Assembly: GCA_037577475.1 (NCBI GenBank)
Contig: CM075186.1
Coordinates: forward strand, 2,076,001-2,140,000
DNA length: 64,000 bases
DNA from: Chaunax sp. Z400
Lineage: Eukaryota > Chordata > Actinopteri > Lophiiformes > Chaunacidae
Direction of reading: 5' to 3'
Both the position numbers and the translations under genes were made by a program. Positions 25,456 to 38,239 of this stretch are shown here, piece by piece (within the stretch, counting starts at the first letter, position 1; each line of letters opens with the position of its first letter). The notes beneath the pieces were generated by a model. The model was not told where the DNA came from and did no database searches. It worked only from the letters and a program-made list of their open reading frames with translations.

Positions 25456-26774
25456 ACTCCAGCTGCCAAACTAAAATTCTTTTGTGCTATAGCACAATTT
25501 TCAATATGTTGGTGTAATTATGAGGCAGCCGTGGGAAAAGTACTGGCAGGTCCACCAACACATCACCATGAACTGAACTAATTGAAGATTATAGTGGGGA
25601 GTATGCCATGCCTCTGCCAGCAGATAATCCCTCATCAGCTGCCGTCTGGACTCAGAATGAGGAGTGCATTTCATGGAGGGACTCCCCCCATGGAGCTGCA
25701 GAAACTGAGAGGCTGCCCTGTTTAATTACCGGCCCCACTAACAGCACCCAGTGCTGGTGGAGTACAGAGAGTGGGGTGGGACAGCGGACTGAGGTTCTGG
25801 GAGTGTTGTGGGATGGGGGGTCGGTGAGAGGTATGCCTAACCCCCTGACTGTGGAAAACAGGAACAATGAGATTTTGTTTAGACTGAAGGCTCTGCAGCT
25901 TTGCCTCAGTTGCCATTGTCTCCCAGGCTTTTTCTTAAGCCCTCACAGGTTACAAATCCAGACGCTTATAGAGTCATTCATGCATCTGTCAATGACAGGG
26001 TGAAGCCCATGTAGGGATTCCTGCTGGGAATTTAATGAACTTGTTTTCCTACAGAGGTAGAACTCAAAATTAACAGATTAGCACAAGGGAGAATGTGAGA
26101 AAGTTCGCCAAGAAGAATTCCAGTGCCACCAAGACCATAGTGTTAACTTCAAGTCAGCTGTTCAAAATGCTCATTTTACTGGTGATTTATGCAAAAAATA
26201 GTCCCATTTGTTCACTCCAAAGCAAATGGAGGCCTCTACTAAAAATATGAAGTATAGAAAGCAGAAACGGGGTCCAAACGCCACTGAGAATGGTCTCTTT
26301 GTGCAGATTATCTTTATTCAGAGGCTGGAGGCTCAGCGTGGAGAACTTCAGTGAAGCATTCTGTTTACAAATAAGCATAGCTTAGTGTGCAAAGAACCTC
26401 CAGACAGTCTGAGGTTAAGGTGCATTCAAGCAAAACATCACAGGCGACCTTATCACTCACCCCGAAGCAGGAATTCACATGCTTATGGATGATGGCAAAT
26501 TCCATTTCATCACATTCCATCGAATTCTAGCAGAAGCAATGAGACAAATGAGTCGTAATCCTTAATCTAAATATCAAGTGGTTTTGCATTTGCAAGCATG
26601 CTGTGTCTGGACTCTTGATCAAGCAGCATAAGAGATTCATTGTGTGAAGCAAAGTATAGAAACACAATAGTTGGGGTGACTTTGAATTAAAAGTCCAAAT
26701 TCAGCTCTCTGTTGCTGGATCAGACCAATGGCAGCTGTCCTGGGGACAAAAACAAATAATCCATTATCTCAGTT
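25456..26774. other. No gene seen
   Basis: Unique sequence. The GC-richer stretch 25600-25830 contains a long frame on each strand but no splice or homology support. Confidence 0.4.
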
Positions 26775-27320
26775 AATAAAACAGTTCACCCAAAACTTAA
26801 ATTCAATCATCAGCTCACTGCTCAGCTCATTGCAGCATTCTCCTTCACAGCTAAGGAAGATGGGGAGTTTTTTACATCATTTTAAAACTGAAATCTTCAC
26901 TGTAGCTGTTAAACTAAAAGCATCAACGTGCATCCAGTCTCAGCAAGGTGCACAAGCTCGAGCATGTGCATGAGCTGCAACAACAAGAGGCTCTCATGGA
27001 TCTAATGTTACAGTATTGGGTTTTTTTGTGTGAGTACTGAAGTATGCAGAGATCGTAAATACTTGTTGATCTTGTCTAGCAGCGCATGTACACGTGTTTG
27101 AGCTTGTGCATGCTAACATGTTTAGCTTAGAGGCTACGGTGAAGATTTCATAACGTTTTAAGACAAGTTCCCAGCTGTTTAGGAGAATGCTGCAATGCTG
27201 TTTTGCTATGAACCTCCAGAAATGTTTAATGAACTGGAAAAACGTCACCTGACTCTCCATCGGCATGGAGGTTAGTAGATGATGACAAAGTTTACATTTT
27301 TGGGTGAACTGTTCCTTTAA
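26775..27320. mobile_element. Fold-back DNA transposon with long inverted arms
   Basis: The left arm starts acagttcacccaaaactta (26781). The right arm, read on the minus strand, starts aaaggaacagttcacccaaa (about 27316). Both then share tcatcat, gcagcattctcct, cagct, attttaaaac-like text, aaatcttcac[t/c]gtagc, and a gcacaagctc-like block. The arms are roughly 195 and 250 bp, diverged, around a spacer near 26980-27060. The termini match a common teleost 'aggaacagttcaccca' element. No transposase is encoded. The two arms yield matching peptide shadows on opposite strands (EIFTVA[V/S]KL). Confidence 0.75.
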
Positions 27321-27558
27321 GCCAGTTAGGACCTGTGCATGTGCTGTGATATTGTGCACGATGTCATTGAAAATGGCCTCTAGCTTAAAAAAAAAAAAAA
27401 GTCAAGTCAAGTTCATTTTTAAGAAGAGCAGGTCTAGACCAACTCTTTATTCTATAGAGACCCAACAATCCTCCATGAGCAAGAACATGGAGACAGTGGA
27501 GAGGAAAAACTGTCTTTTAACAGGCAGAAACCTGGAGAAGATCCAAGACTCAAGGTGG

Positions 27559-27559
<1 letters not shown>

Positions 27560-27598
<39 letters not shown>
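27560..27598. repeat. GA dinucleotide microsatellite
   Basis: About 19 GA units within the LINE 3' UTR. Confidence 0.95.
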
Positions 27599-27601
<3 letters not shown>

Positions 27602-27737
27602 GGAGGATAGGTGGAGAGAAAGAGGGAGTGAGGAACGGGAATACAGACATATTCAACCACAATAACAATAACAGCTGTTATAATAGAGAGATTACAGTTT
27701 GTAGTATTTATAATAACTACAATAACAAAACAGATAA

Positions 27738-27792
27738 TTAATGATGATAACAATAATTATTATTATTATTATTATAATTATAATAATTATTC
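27738..27792. repeat. ATT/ATAATT-rich simple repeat
   Basis: Runs of att and ataatt, partly self-complementary. Confidence 0.8.
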
Positions 27793-28240
27793 TAGGCCTA
27801 GAGCAGCAGAGCTAAAGACTAGCCAAAGCCAGCCTTAATTCTAAGCTTTATCAAAAAGGACAGTTTAAGCCTCCTCTAAATGTAGAGAGGGTGTCTGCAT
27901 CCTGGACCCAGACTGGAAGATGGTTCCACAGGAGAGGAGCCTGATAACTGAAGGCTCTGGCTCCCGTTCTACTTTTGGAGACTCTCGGGATCACAAGGAA
28001 CCCTGCATCCAGGGAGCGTAATGTTCTAGACTCTTGAAGGTATGTTGGTACTCATCATTAAGGTTCGTGAGGAGAAGGATTTTAAATTCCATTCTGGATT
28101 TTACAGGGAGCCAATGCAGAGAGGCTAATTCAGGAGAGACATGATCTCTGATACTAGTTCAGGTCAGGACACGTGCAGCAGCATTGTGGATCAGCTGGAG
28201 AGTCTTTAGAGACTTGTTGGGACAGCCTGATAATAGTGTC

Positions 28241-28999
28241 AAAAGTTATCAAATCAGTACATGCATAAAAGGATTTTAAAAAATGCAGAAAAAATACAAG
28301 GACATAAAAAGGACATAAAATCTGGTGCAAACACTAAACCTTATCATGTCTTCAGTGTGGTAAACTCTGGCCTTTTTTCTCCTCAGGAAATACCTTTATG
28401 GTGCAGAATTAAAGGCCTGCCTGACATACAAAACACTGACAGTCATGCCCACGAATGAAAACAAAGATAAATAGTGTGTCTGTGGCTGAGCAGAAGTCTC
28501 TCCTGAACAGTTTCACATCAAGTCGACAAAAGTGATTTGTCTGTGTCTGGAGCAGCCAGACAGGTGGGTGTTGAAGGCAAGAGAGAGATTCAATGTGGAG
28601 CCACTGTCAGTGGTCCACCAGTGTACTCCAGCCAGCAAGGGCAATAAGAGGCCTGACCACCTTTAAGGAATCAAAGTACGGGTTGTGGAGAGTTGACTGA
28701 TTAATAAGGTTAATAAGGTTTTAGGCATTGCAAACACAAATCCACAATTCTTTGCAGGTACATGGCAATCATGTGAAAACAAAACATGAAAAATACCTGC
28801 AGTCTCCTTCATAATTCTTCGATTATGTCTTCTGCACATGACTAACGTTTAAACCACAGACGGGGCAGGAAAAGCTGATAAATCAGCTGATATCAACCGG
28901 GCACCTCCTGTTGGAGGTTTTCAGGTCTCGTCCAAGTTTGGGTCAGTTAAGAACTTCCTGGAGGGATTACAAATGTCATCTACCCTGAGAACACCTCTG
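28241..28999. other. No gene seen
   Basis: Unique sequence between a LINE fragment and a MITE copy. Confidence 0.45.
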
Positions 29000-29474
29000 G
29001 ATTTATGCTCTGTCTACGGACATAAATGATACGGCCGTCCGTAAACGGTCTACCCGTCAACGCCTTCCTACTTCCCGTACATCCTTTACATCCACATCAA
29101 CACAACCGCAGTGGGGCAGTGAAGTGTCAAAAGTTTCAACAACAACAAATATGGCGACGGTCGAAAGAGGTTGCGATGATGTACCTAGTAATAAATACAA
29201 AGCGGTAGAAGCAGAGGTAACGATGTACTCGGCGGTGGTCTGTGAGGCCAGGAGGTACATCGAGACTTGAGGACGGAGAGTTTTCTCACTTTTTCGCTTC
29301 ACTTTTTTTATTTCTTTGTTGTTTCCGTACACATTTGTCCTGCCTTGCTTGAATTACGCTTACACTGCCCCCAAACATTTACGGTGCGTTTCGCCCGTCT
29401 CGTCATATCCGTAAGCTCTCGAAAAGGTGCCCAAATACGTACGGAATAAACGCAGAAGACGTGGAACATAAGTG
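29000..29474 (+). mobile_element. MITE-like element, copy 1
   Basis: Inverted relative to the copy at 38819-39187. Shared blocks: cgcagaagacgt, ccgtaagctctc, ccccaaacattt, tgccttgcttgaatt, gtacacatttgt. The outer ends are atttatgctctgtc (left) and gaacataagt (right). An internal dyad occurs at gatacggccgtccgtaaacg near 29028. Peptide shadows of the two copies also match (FVVSVHIC.ALLEL, CPQTFTV). No recognisable transposase. Copy 1 lacks about 30-40 bp near its right end relative to copy 2. Confidence 0.75.
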
Positions 29475-30954
29475 CATCTGTATAGAAGTAGAGGGAGTGA
29501 CCCAGTGAGGCACCAGGTGTGGCATTTATGACATGTCATGTGTGCAACCCATAATCAAGAGTTCAGTCAGACAACATATTTGAGTTTGGCGTCTTGACTC
29601 CAACCTCATCACTCCCCGCAGATATGTTCATAGTGATATATTGGGGAGTGATGAGAAACTTCTTGAACCACAGGTGGATGCTGGGGGTTGAAAGTGCAGC
29701 AGAAGTATGTATGTGGAGCAACAGCTGCATTGACAGGCAGAGGGAGAGATGGGAAATTGTTGCAGCTTAAATAGAATAGATCCCACTGCATTGCAGCCAC
29801 AAGACATGCTGAATTTGGAGTAAATCGAAGACACACCTCACTGCTCCATAACAAGTTTGTATGCTGTCTATTTTTTATATTCCTGACCTTCATTGGGAGT
29901 TCACGTCTCATAGCTGGCATTCCAAGAAACGCAGGAAATCCTAACAGACGAAGAAAGAGACTAGGCAAACATCAACACAATGCAGTCAGTTCAGAAGCAC
30001 TCTTTAAAATTTGTAACAATACAAAAATGTAAACATCGCTGGGCGATTACAACATGGTTTGAAAGCTGATTGTCTGACTGTATTGAAATATGACTTGCTG
30101 ACTTGCTGTTTTCATTTTTGCTCATGAAGCCCTGCCCTGACCGACATCCTGTGAACCTGATAACCCGCTCCAGTAATCCTCGCTCTCCTAACCGCCGTGA
30201 TTTTGTCACTTGAACTTGCAGAGCCTCAAAGCCGTGCACGCGCACTCTGCAGAGGACGCGCCACTAACGACGATCACGCTCCTACACAGCTAATCTCATC
30301 ACCCTTGTCTCCATGCAGTAATGGGGTCAACAGGGTTGCGTTGCTGGAGCCGCTGTGGTGCGCGAGGATCAGAATGATAGTAAATTTCAGCGAGGCTTGG
30401 CAGAAACATGAGTTAATGTGAGAGGTGGTGTTCCTATTAATAGAGGCGATCAAGAGGCATAAGTGGACAGGATTTAGAGTGCGACATGTTGCTGGGAACA
30501 AGTTGTTTGTTTGTTCAGGATGACAGGTCTGCGCAGCTTGTGTTTAGGTCTGTCAAGTCTGGGGTTCTGCAGCAGTTTGTGCAACAGGTGCAATTTAAGA
30601 TATAGTAAGAGTTAGTCTGAGCGAGGGTTCAAGTCACCAGTAAAACATCTCTGAGGCTTACAAATGACTTTATTCCTCAATATGTTTGATTAAAATAATA
30701 ACTCTTATGTTAATAAATCATTAAAGTGCTCTCAGTGCATTAATCTTCATACACAGATTAGACCCAACAGAAAACGGAACACTTTTCATTGTCAAGGCTG
30801 AATTTTGCAAGGCTCACATTGACACTGGTGTTCAGGAGCCTTTCATCTCAAAAGTCAACCTTTATCACATGTGCATTAGCTCATGAGGTGACTTTGCATT
30901 ACCAAGAACTTACATTACCTTCACCAGGGATGCTACGTGTTCACCTGGGTCTGA
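29475..30954. other. No gene seen
   Basis: Unique sequence. 30180-30420 is GC-richer with several CpG; no exon support. Confidence 0.45.
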
Positions 30955-31110
30955 TGATGGGTATGACTAAGACTGAGCAAAAACTACTGCACAGATGTCC
31001 ATGAGACTTTGTGAAGTGATGGAGCGTCGGTCAGGGAAGAACCGGTTAAACTCTGACGACGATCCAGATAAAAGAGCAGATCCAGGAAGATGTTTTTGTT
31101 TAGACTTTTT
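30955..31110 (+). repeat. 'gcaaaaactactg' dispersed repeat fragment
   Basis: gagcaaaaactactgcacag, tgtccatgagactttgtg and gatccagataaaagagcaga align with the copies at 25210 and 59165. Confidence 0.6.
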
Positions 31111-31199
31111 AACATGTCTTATTTCTTGTACTTTGTTGTGTGTGGACCCCAGGAAGAGTATAGTTGCTACCTCTGACCTCAAAATGCATCATTCACACC

Positions 31200-31620
31200 T
31201 TTATTTTTTCCTGCCTTGACCTGGTTCAACTGGTCCAGAATTCAGCAGCTCGACTTTAAACTGGGAGAAAGTGAGGATCTCATATCGCTCCCATTTAGCC
31301 TCTGCATTGGCTGCCTGTCAAATATAGAACTGATTTTAAGGTTATTTTAATCACTTAGAAGGTGATTAGATCATCTAATCGGAACCTTCTGACCAAACTG
31401 CCATCAGATCAGCTGAGTCTGCTGACTGTTTTTAAAAAAATGTTAAAAATTTAACTTTTTGATAATTAGATTGGTTACTTTGGGTTCTGAATGCTTATTT
31501 GTATTTATGATGCACGTTTTAAATATTTTGACTGTTGTTGAAGTTGAGTTTTTATCTTGATGTGAATTTTTTAATTTAAAAATTTTTTTTTTGCTTTATA
31601 TAAATCATTTTTTGACTTAT
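31200..31620 (+). pseudogene. LINE reverse-transcriptase C-terminal fragment (+)
   Basis: ctggttcaactggtccagaa, ttcagcagctcgac, cattggctgcctgtcaaata, tagaactgattttaagg match the 'lvqNaaARl ... LHWLPVk.RIefKil' region of a common fish L2-like LINE, followed by text for the extreme C-terminus near 31390-31440 and an AT-rich 3' UTR. Many indels; inactive. Opposite in orientation to the fragments at 27396 and 32770. Confidence 0.75.
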
Positions 31621-32769
31621 GTTTAGAGAGGTACATATAAATAATGTTTTACTTTGCTTTCCCTGAGTGGCAGCTAATTGGATCCAAATAAATAAACAAT
31701 AAACTTCCGCTGTTCACGCAGACAAAATGTGATCATATGACCTGCACCGTGAGGGAATCATGACTCCACAGTTTGAGATTGTGTAGCCATTGTTCTGCAG
31801 CATCACGCACACCATGACCCGGTTCCTCCACAGGAACACACGTTACCGGTCACGTCCCCTGATTACAGCATACTTGCAGTCCTGCCTTAAACGCACAGCG
31901 GAGTGAGCTGCGTTCGCCACGCAATCGTGCGGAGATATTTAGGACAGCGGATGAAACCAGGTGAGAAGCTTTCGCCGGGATGTGCGTAAATCCAGCCCTC
32001 ACGGCCGCCGTCACACCGCCTCGTACAACAAGGCAAGAGGTTGACTTTCTCGGCTGTTTGAGTTACGCGTTGACACGCACGCTCCTCCTGACGGAGCAGC
32101 TGAGAGAGTCTCAGTATGTCTCGGTTTCCTCCCGGTTTCCTCTCCTTGCCTGTTGCACCGCAGACAAGTAAGAAGCACATGGTGCGTAATTATGGTGAGT
32201 TCACTGCAACTTTTTCTTTGTCCTGCGACATTTTGAGTGTTATTCTGAAAATGCTTAATTAGAAATTGAAGTAGGTGTAAATGTTGCATAAGAGGACTAA
32301 TCTGTGGACAGGCTTATCTCCCTTGTGTGTAAATTCATTAATATTATCTTTATGTTTTTCTCTGGTGTCATAATTTTCAGTTAAAGGCCTGAAAGGAAAA
32401 TATTTTACCAAACTTAATTATGTGGATTTATTTCATTTTATACTGGTAATTCATACAATTTGCACAGGAGCTGTGGTGCCTCTCCTCTTTTTAGTTTATT
32501 TCCAGTATTTATACACAGAACCTGCTGTTGGTGTCCGATGTGTGATGGTTATGGTTCAGTTTAGTGCAAACCAGAGTATTTCTGTCCTGGATAATTACTG
32601 GAATAATTGTTCTTCTGTATTTCAGTTCAGTAATTTTGCAGAATGTTGATGCGGGTTAAAGACGTGTGTCAGAGGTGCAGCTTCAAGTCATTCAGCAAAC
32701 AGAAATTTAATTTAAATAAATGAGGCTATTAGGTCAGAACGATCTAAAGAGCAAGAACAAAAAGACCTA
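31621..32769. other. No gene seen; GC-richer island near 31840-32180
   Basis: 31840-32180 has more CpG than its surroundings (for example cacggccgccgtcacaccgc near 31999) and could be a regulatory element. No splice-supported frame. Confidence 0.35.
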
Positions 32770-33255
32770 TTTGAAAAGTCCATTCTGTTTAATTGTATAT
32801 CACAGTGAAAGCATCCAAAGTGTTGCACAAGATCACACAAATAAAACCAGGGGCCAGATTAAAATTAATTTAAACAAATAAAAACAGTTAAGGCATAAAA
32901 AAACACAGTAAGAATAAATTTAAAATAACAAACAGCTGATCCTTACAGAAGAGATTTAGACAAATGAGGCAAATGATTTTGCAAAAGTGTACAGGGGTCG
33001 TCATGAAGAAAGAAAAGGTAAAAATGGGTCCAGACCAGGAAAAACCTTGTGAGAAAAGATGTGTTTTTAATCTGGATTTGGACCCTGTTAGTGACGATGA
33101 AGACCTGACCTGGACGGGGAGATCAGTCCAGAGTTTAGGGGCTGCTGTGAAAGCCTGTCGGCCTTAAGGCTCAAAGAAAAGCTGGTGGTCGGATGACCTG
33201 AGCAGGCGATGTGAAACATGAGGATGCAGCAGGTCGGGGATGCTCCATTCAAGCA
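32770..33255 (-). pseudogene. Decayed LINE 3' fragment (-)
   Basis: Read on the + strand, 33070-33255 follows the reverse complement of a LINE C-terminal region (ggtccagaccagg..., gggagatcagtccagagttt, ggggctgctgtgaaagcctg, gatgcagcaggtcggggatg). 32790-33000 (cagtgaaagcatccaaagtg, ataaaaccaggggcc) is the likely 3' UTR. Heavily diverged; family assignment from recall. Confidence 0.6.
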
Positions 33256-35751
33256 TTTGATAGAAACATTATATTTATTGACACGAGTTTCAGTTTTTTA
33301 CAGTAAAATATTTTCGAGAAGTTTAGAAAAGTAATTTATTTATGACAGATAACAATAAGCGTGTTGTTCCAGCCGTTCTGCAGCAGGCTAACTGTCGTCC
33401 TGCAGTGCAGGGAAGCAGGAACAGGTGAACGCTGTCAGGCATCTGAGCCAGACAAGCCAATAAACCAGCCTCAGGACACTGCTGACTGATGCAAAACTCG
33501 CCTTTAGCCCTCCCTCATTCCTCAACTGTGCTGCTGCACCGAAACTACATGTTTAAAACACACTTTGTCCCGTCGTGTTACAGAGTACGCTACATGTAAA
33601 ATGGCACTTTTCCTCTGCCCGGCTGTTCTTATTTGGCTTTTTCTTTGCATGCGGTTCCCCCCCCCCCTGCGACTTTGAAAATGTCTTTTTAAAGTAGTAC
33701 GTGTTTATATGTGGGACTGTGTTTGGGGCTTTTATGTGCATGACCTAATTCCACAGAAGCTGCAGTGATGGCTTGGCTGTGTGTGCGCATGATTTAAGTG
33801 TGCACACGTCGCTCCCCCACCCACCCACCCCCAAGCTTCCTTGTTAAAGCTGACAGAGAGCACACTAAGTTCATCTAAGGACATGGAAATGTTTTTCTTT
33901 CCAGTGTGAATCATTTTGGAAAAATGAGCCTCTTGGACTGAATTGCCCCAACAATTTGGCATGTTACTCCATTCTGCTTTATTGTCTATTTTGGCTGAAC
34001 CTGCAGTTCTTCATTTCACTGCCAAGAAAACTTCAGGTCCTATACAACAGGCAAAGCCAGTTTCTGAGTCAACCAAGACCTTTAAGCGAATAACATAAAT
34101 CTCTGCTCCCATGGCTTCCAGTTTAGCTGTCAGCTCCAGAGAGAAAAGAGCAAGTCATGTCTGTACTGTAAATCCAGCGCAGGGTCCCGACACCTGGAGC
34201 CAGAATAGTACGGGGGAAAATTACACTCCCCACTTTTAATGAAGGCATTTTAGAACGAGACCCTTCCTCGTTTTTTAAAAGTCGTTTTCTTCACCACGAG
34301 GTTATCTGCTTTTCACGCTCATGCAGTTCAGAGGACGAAACTCTGCAGTGCAGTGAAAAAAAAAAGTGTGAGTGGGAGCGGTTTTGGGATGTAGTCAAGG
34401 AGGAAGGGAGGGAGATGGGGGGGAGTTTTTAATTTTGCAGTCTGACAGCCCCCCCTTTATAATTCTACTGGTCCCCCCCCATCAGAGGGAGCAGAAATGG
34501 GGAGAGGGAGTGGCCTGTGTTGAGGTTTGGGTGAGCCAGGGGTGGGCTGTGGCAGCCGGCAGCTGGGCTCTCACTACCTACCTATATGTCCTCCACCTCC
34601 AGCCTGAGTGATGAAGGCTCAGGAGTGGCAGCCAGCCTAATTACAATGACTGATTGCACGTCCGTTGGCATTTATCAGACGGGGATTGTCGTGTGTGTGT
34701 GGAGGATATGAGGGGAAGGAGGAGGGCCATTTCTCATTGGCCTTCCCCTCTCTTTCTTTGTATAAGAACAGCCACAGATTTAACATCTGATTGGCTGGAG
34801 AGAAAAGAGATGTTTCATGATTTGGCGGCGGAGAAGCCAGAGACAGGTGATGTTGCTCTGACGGTGCGTCGTAAGCCTCTTCAATCTTTGGCACCAAAAT
34901 GTGGCCAAATCTTCAACCTGTTGACTTCTCGCTGTGCATCTGGAGTGTTTCCTTCATCTGTCCCACTGGCATTGGGAAAAAATAAATTTAAAAAAGCAAA
35001 AGGAGAGGTCCTGAATTGGCCATTTGTATGTCAGCGGAGCACTGAGTGGTGTGATGTGTGTGTTAAGTGGGAGCTGGCTTGAGTTTAGTCTGCCCTGCTT
35101 TGTCCAATGGCTTTGGCTTTTGTTCCTCCCAGTAATGAACTGTGGAAGCCTTGGCTTCTGCTGGAGTGTCTCATAGCAACTGCAAAAAGAGAGGCAGAGT
35201 TGGTTGGATGGAGAAAAGGCCAGGGGGAGATCATGTGTTTCTTTTCAAAAGGGCAGGACAGTCTAGACCATCGTTTGGGCATTTTTGTGAAGAGGAAATC
35301 GAACTGGAGGATTTTTTCTTACTCGGTGCATCAATATTTTTTCATTAATTTCAGATGACGCCGTGATGAGGCCCAGTCTTCTCTGCATTTTTACAAATAC
35401 CTGGACTTTCACATGTATCATTCAATAATGACAGAATGAGACCAGAGTGTTTAAAAACTAGAGTGGCACTCGGTAGAGTCCATACCTCCACCTTATCCAA
35501 AATGAAACTCATAACCCTGTACCTGTGATTCACAGGCAGACGACTCCCCATGAAAACATGTTTAAATGTGGTGGATCTGGATTTTTATTCGGGTCCACAT
35601 CAAGAGACAGACTCATGGGAAAGACCAACCTGTAAATGAAAGTCTCCTGCTCATCTGTTCCATCCATCAGCCTCACTGCTGACAGTAAATATATGGATGA
35701 GCATTTTTACCTCCATTAAGGAGTTTTTCATCAGTATCCATTTCTCTGTTG
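33256..35751. other. No gene seen; candidate regulatory stretch 34370-35090
   Basis: Unique sequence with C runs near 33658-33667 and 34475-34482. 34540-35090 is free of recognised repeats; it contains cctaattacaatgactgatt (34637) with homeodomain-type TAAT cores. The 142-codon + frame 34654-35082 has no domain I recognise and no splice support. Confidence 0.35.
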
Positions 35752-35990
35752 TTTTGTTTATTAGCAGGATTACGCAAAAACTACCGGACAAAATTTTCTA
35801 ACTTAGTGGAAGGATGGGGGCATCGGCGAGGACAAAATCCATTTAGCCTAATTGGAGTCTGGGGATAAAGGGGAGAATCCAGGACATTTTTTTTAACATT
35901 GCAAGATTACATTTTTCAACATTTTCCAGAAATATGCAAAAACTACTACTAAATTTTCTACAAAAAATTATGGTGGAGTGGGACAGGTGC
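35752..35990 (+). repeat. 'gcaggattacgcaaaaactac' dispersed repeat
   Basis: Reads tagcaggattacgcaaaaac, tagtggaaggatgggggcat, ctggggataaaggggagaat, then a T-rich run and aacattgcaagatt, and a second start gcaaaaactactac (35936). Suggests two partial tandem copies. Confidence 0.65.
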
Positions 35991-36957
35991 AGGGTGGTAG
36001 GATAGAGGTGTGAGTGCCCCTCTCATTTACAATATGGACTTTACAAATACCTGCACATTTACTATTATTCGTGATAGTAAATGAAGTAATGACACCAGTA
36101 TTTAACACAGAATATCTCAATCAAAAGACCAAGTCGCTTGACATCATGGGAGTTCTTCATCTTTAAAAAAATCACCATAAAAGTCCCAGGCAGACTCGGG
36201 CACAAATGTTAAACAGACAAGGTTGTTCACGTTACGTTTTGTCACGTTGGTGGACTTCCTTCATCACTGACTGACTGGACACCAAAGAAATGCACCGTTA
36301 GCTTGAATAAAATTACAGATTCCTCTGGGTTTGAATGTTGTTGGAGATATTTGGCGTAATTTTTACGACAGAAGTCAACTTTTAGACAGTTTAATATAGA
36401 AATGCTACGTTTGTCTTTCAAAAAAGAAAATGCTTAGAGTCAGACAAGCTGGTCTAGAAAGGCTGAAGTCAGAGCCAAGCTTGGGGTTTGTGTTACGTTG
36501 TATACGTTTGGCTAGTTTTGGTTTCACATTGTGATTTTCTAAATGCACTGAAGAACTTTTCATGCCATACCTTCGTCCTGTCATCATCATCCCTGTGGGC
36601 TGCGTCTCCTTATACTTGATGATCGATTGTCCAGAATTCTGTCCAGGTCATCATAAAAAGGCAAATGATTCTTCTCATTTGTAGACACACCACTTTTATT
36701 GATGACATCATTCACTTTTACATACTGCTGCTACAGTTTCTTTACATTCTGGTGTGATTGTTCTCCCATCCTCTCGTTTCCTCTCTCTCATCCTCACAGA
36801 AAATAAATTCAAAGTTTCATTATTTTTTCCAGTTGACCGTATCACTATTAAATACCTCGTCACTTCCTCTCCCCGTGTGCTCATTTTTAACTTCCTCCGC
36901 TTGCTTTTCTTCTTCTTTCATTTATTGGCGTCACTATCCTGCTGTAACTTCCTGTAA
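35991..36957. other. No gene seen
   Basis: Unique AT-rich sequence. Confidence 0.45.
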
Positions 36958-37157
36958 TTTGTCCGGAAGTCCGAACCATCCAAAAAAGTGTGTTCACACT
37001 GTAAACAAACCGAACCATGGTTCAGTTTGATCTGGACCGAGACCACCTCTTTTTATCGCACCAAAGACCGGGTGTTTTATCCAGACCTTGGTCCGGGGGA
37101 GGATTCACACCTGAAATTTTGGTCCGAATCAAACTTAAAAGTCCTAAAGTCCGGACC
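36958..37157. mobile_element. Short DNA-transposon-like element with tccgga ends
   Basis: Left end tttgtccggaagtccgaacc and right end aaagtccggaccaaac are approximate inverted repeats. Internal blocks ttcacactgtaaacaaaccg and ggattcacacctgaaatttt are typical of a widespread teleost MITE. About 200 bp, no coding capacity. Confidence 0.6.
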
Positions 37158-38239
37158 AAACGCGGTAGGTCTCCTCCCTACCTGCCTCATCCATTGACAT
37201 CTCTTTGGACGATTCATTTTCATGTTTGAGACAAAATGTAAAATAATAAATTAATCTTAACATTTCATTGTTTTAAAATGAAGCCACTGAAACCTTTCTG
37301 GGCCATTATACCCTTCACCCTCCACTGTGACTCATGTTTACTATGTGGTGATGGTGTTTGAGCCACCTGGAATATCCAGTATCACTGTTGATTACCTGAA
37401 ACTCTTTATCGCTCAGTGGTTGTATCAGCTCTCAGGTCAGCTGGCAACTTTCACCTGAATCTGTTTGTGTGTGTGTCTACGAGCACACACATTTGCATTT
37501 GTGTTTGACTTGTATGTGTGTGCACTTTCACACCAGGCTAGTTTTTTATTAACCGGCATCCAGTGCTGAAGCCTGGCCATGTTTGCCCTGTGACCCAGAC
37601 ACTACCTGTCTGCTGCCATGGTTACTGAGACGGAGCAGGTTTAGTGGCCTGACTCCAGGGATTACTTTCCCTGGTCTTAACAATCAGGCCTGTGCCCCGG
37701 TGGCTGTAAAATGGACCAAACCTGCACCCTAACAGTTAAGGGAGCTCCCCATTGTGCCCTGGTGGCTTTTAAAACTGTCCTAAGTGCTGTGTAAGGGATT
37801 AGACTTGTACAACGTAATTGCTATGGTGTCAGTGACTGTCCCTTTGTGATCTGGTTCACTTGTAGTGATTAGCTCTAGTAAATGAAAGCATTAACGGTGA
37901 GCACTGGACACAGGTCTGAAGAGCTTGAGCTGAACCAATGTCTTTGAATGAAGAGAAAACAAAGGCCCTGAACCAATCATTGTGAGTACTGTTTATATAG
38001 AGAGGGTGAACCCAGTAACCGGAACATTTCTTAGATATAATAGTCATGCAATACAGTTTGTGAAATCTAAAAAGTACACATTTGTACACAGTGAGTGTGT
38101 CAGGGAGTCAGTGGGTTTATCTCTTTGGTAATTCGTTGGTGTGCTGTTGAATTGGATGGAAAAAGAGGAAAAGAGGCACCATTCAATTCCGTATAATGCG
38201 CTGTGAAATGCTATTTAAGTACCTGCCTGGCACAGGAGT
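37158..38239. other. No gene seen; possible conserved element 37540-37850
   Basis: 37540-37850 is unique, moderately GC-rich, free of recognised repeats and has no open frame, which fits a non-coding regulatory element. Not tested. Confidence 0.3.

Larger units (their letters stand above)
27396..28240 (-). pseudogene. L2-like LINE 3' fragment, reverse-transcriptase C-terminus
   Basis: Minus-strand text at 27830-28240 corresponds to the C-terminal reverse-transcriptase region of a very common teleost L2/Maui-like LINE: blocks for 'lqliqnaaarv', 'sLHWLPVK..IEFKILLL', 'R.LWNHLPVW', 'aDTLSTF' and 'fDKA' can be followed in the DNA, with frameshifts. The sequence up to about 27396 (tcaagtcaagttcattttt) is its 3' UTR, expanded by a GA run and ATT runs. 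Inactive and truncated at the 5' end. Confidence 0.85.

Noticed and set aside
25608..26003. 131-codon + frame in a GC-richer stretch
   Set aside because: Similar-length frames are open on the other strand, with no acceptor/donor pair and no recognised homology.
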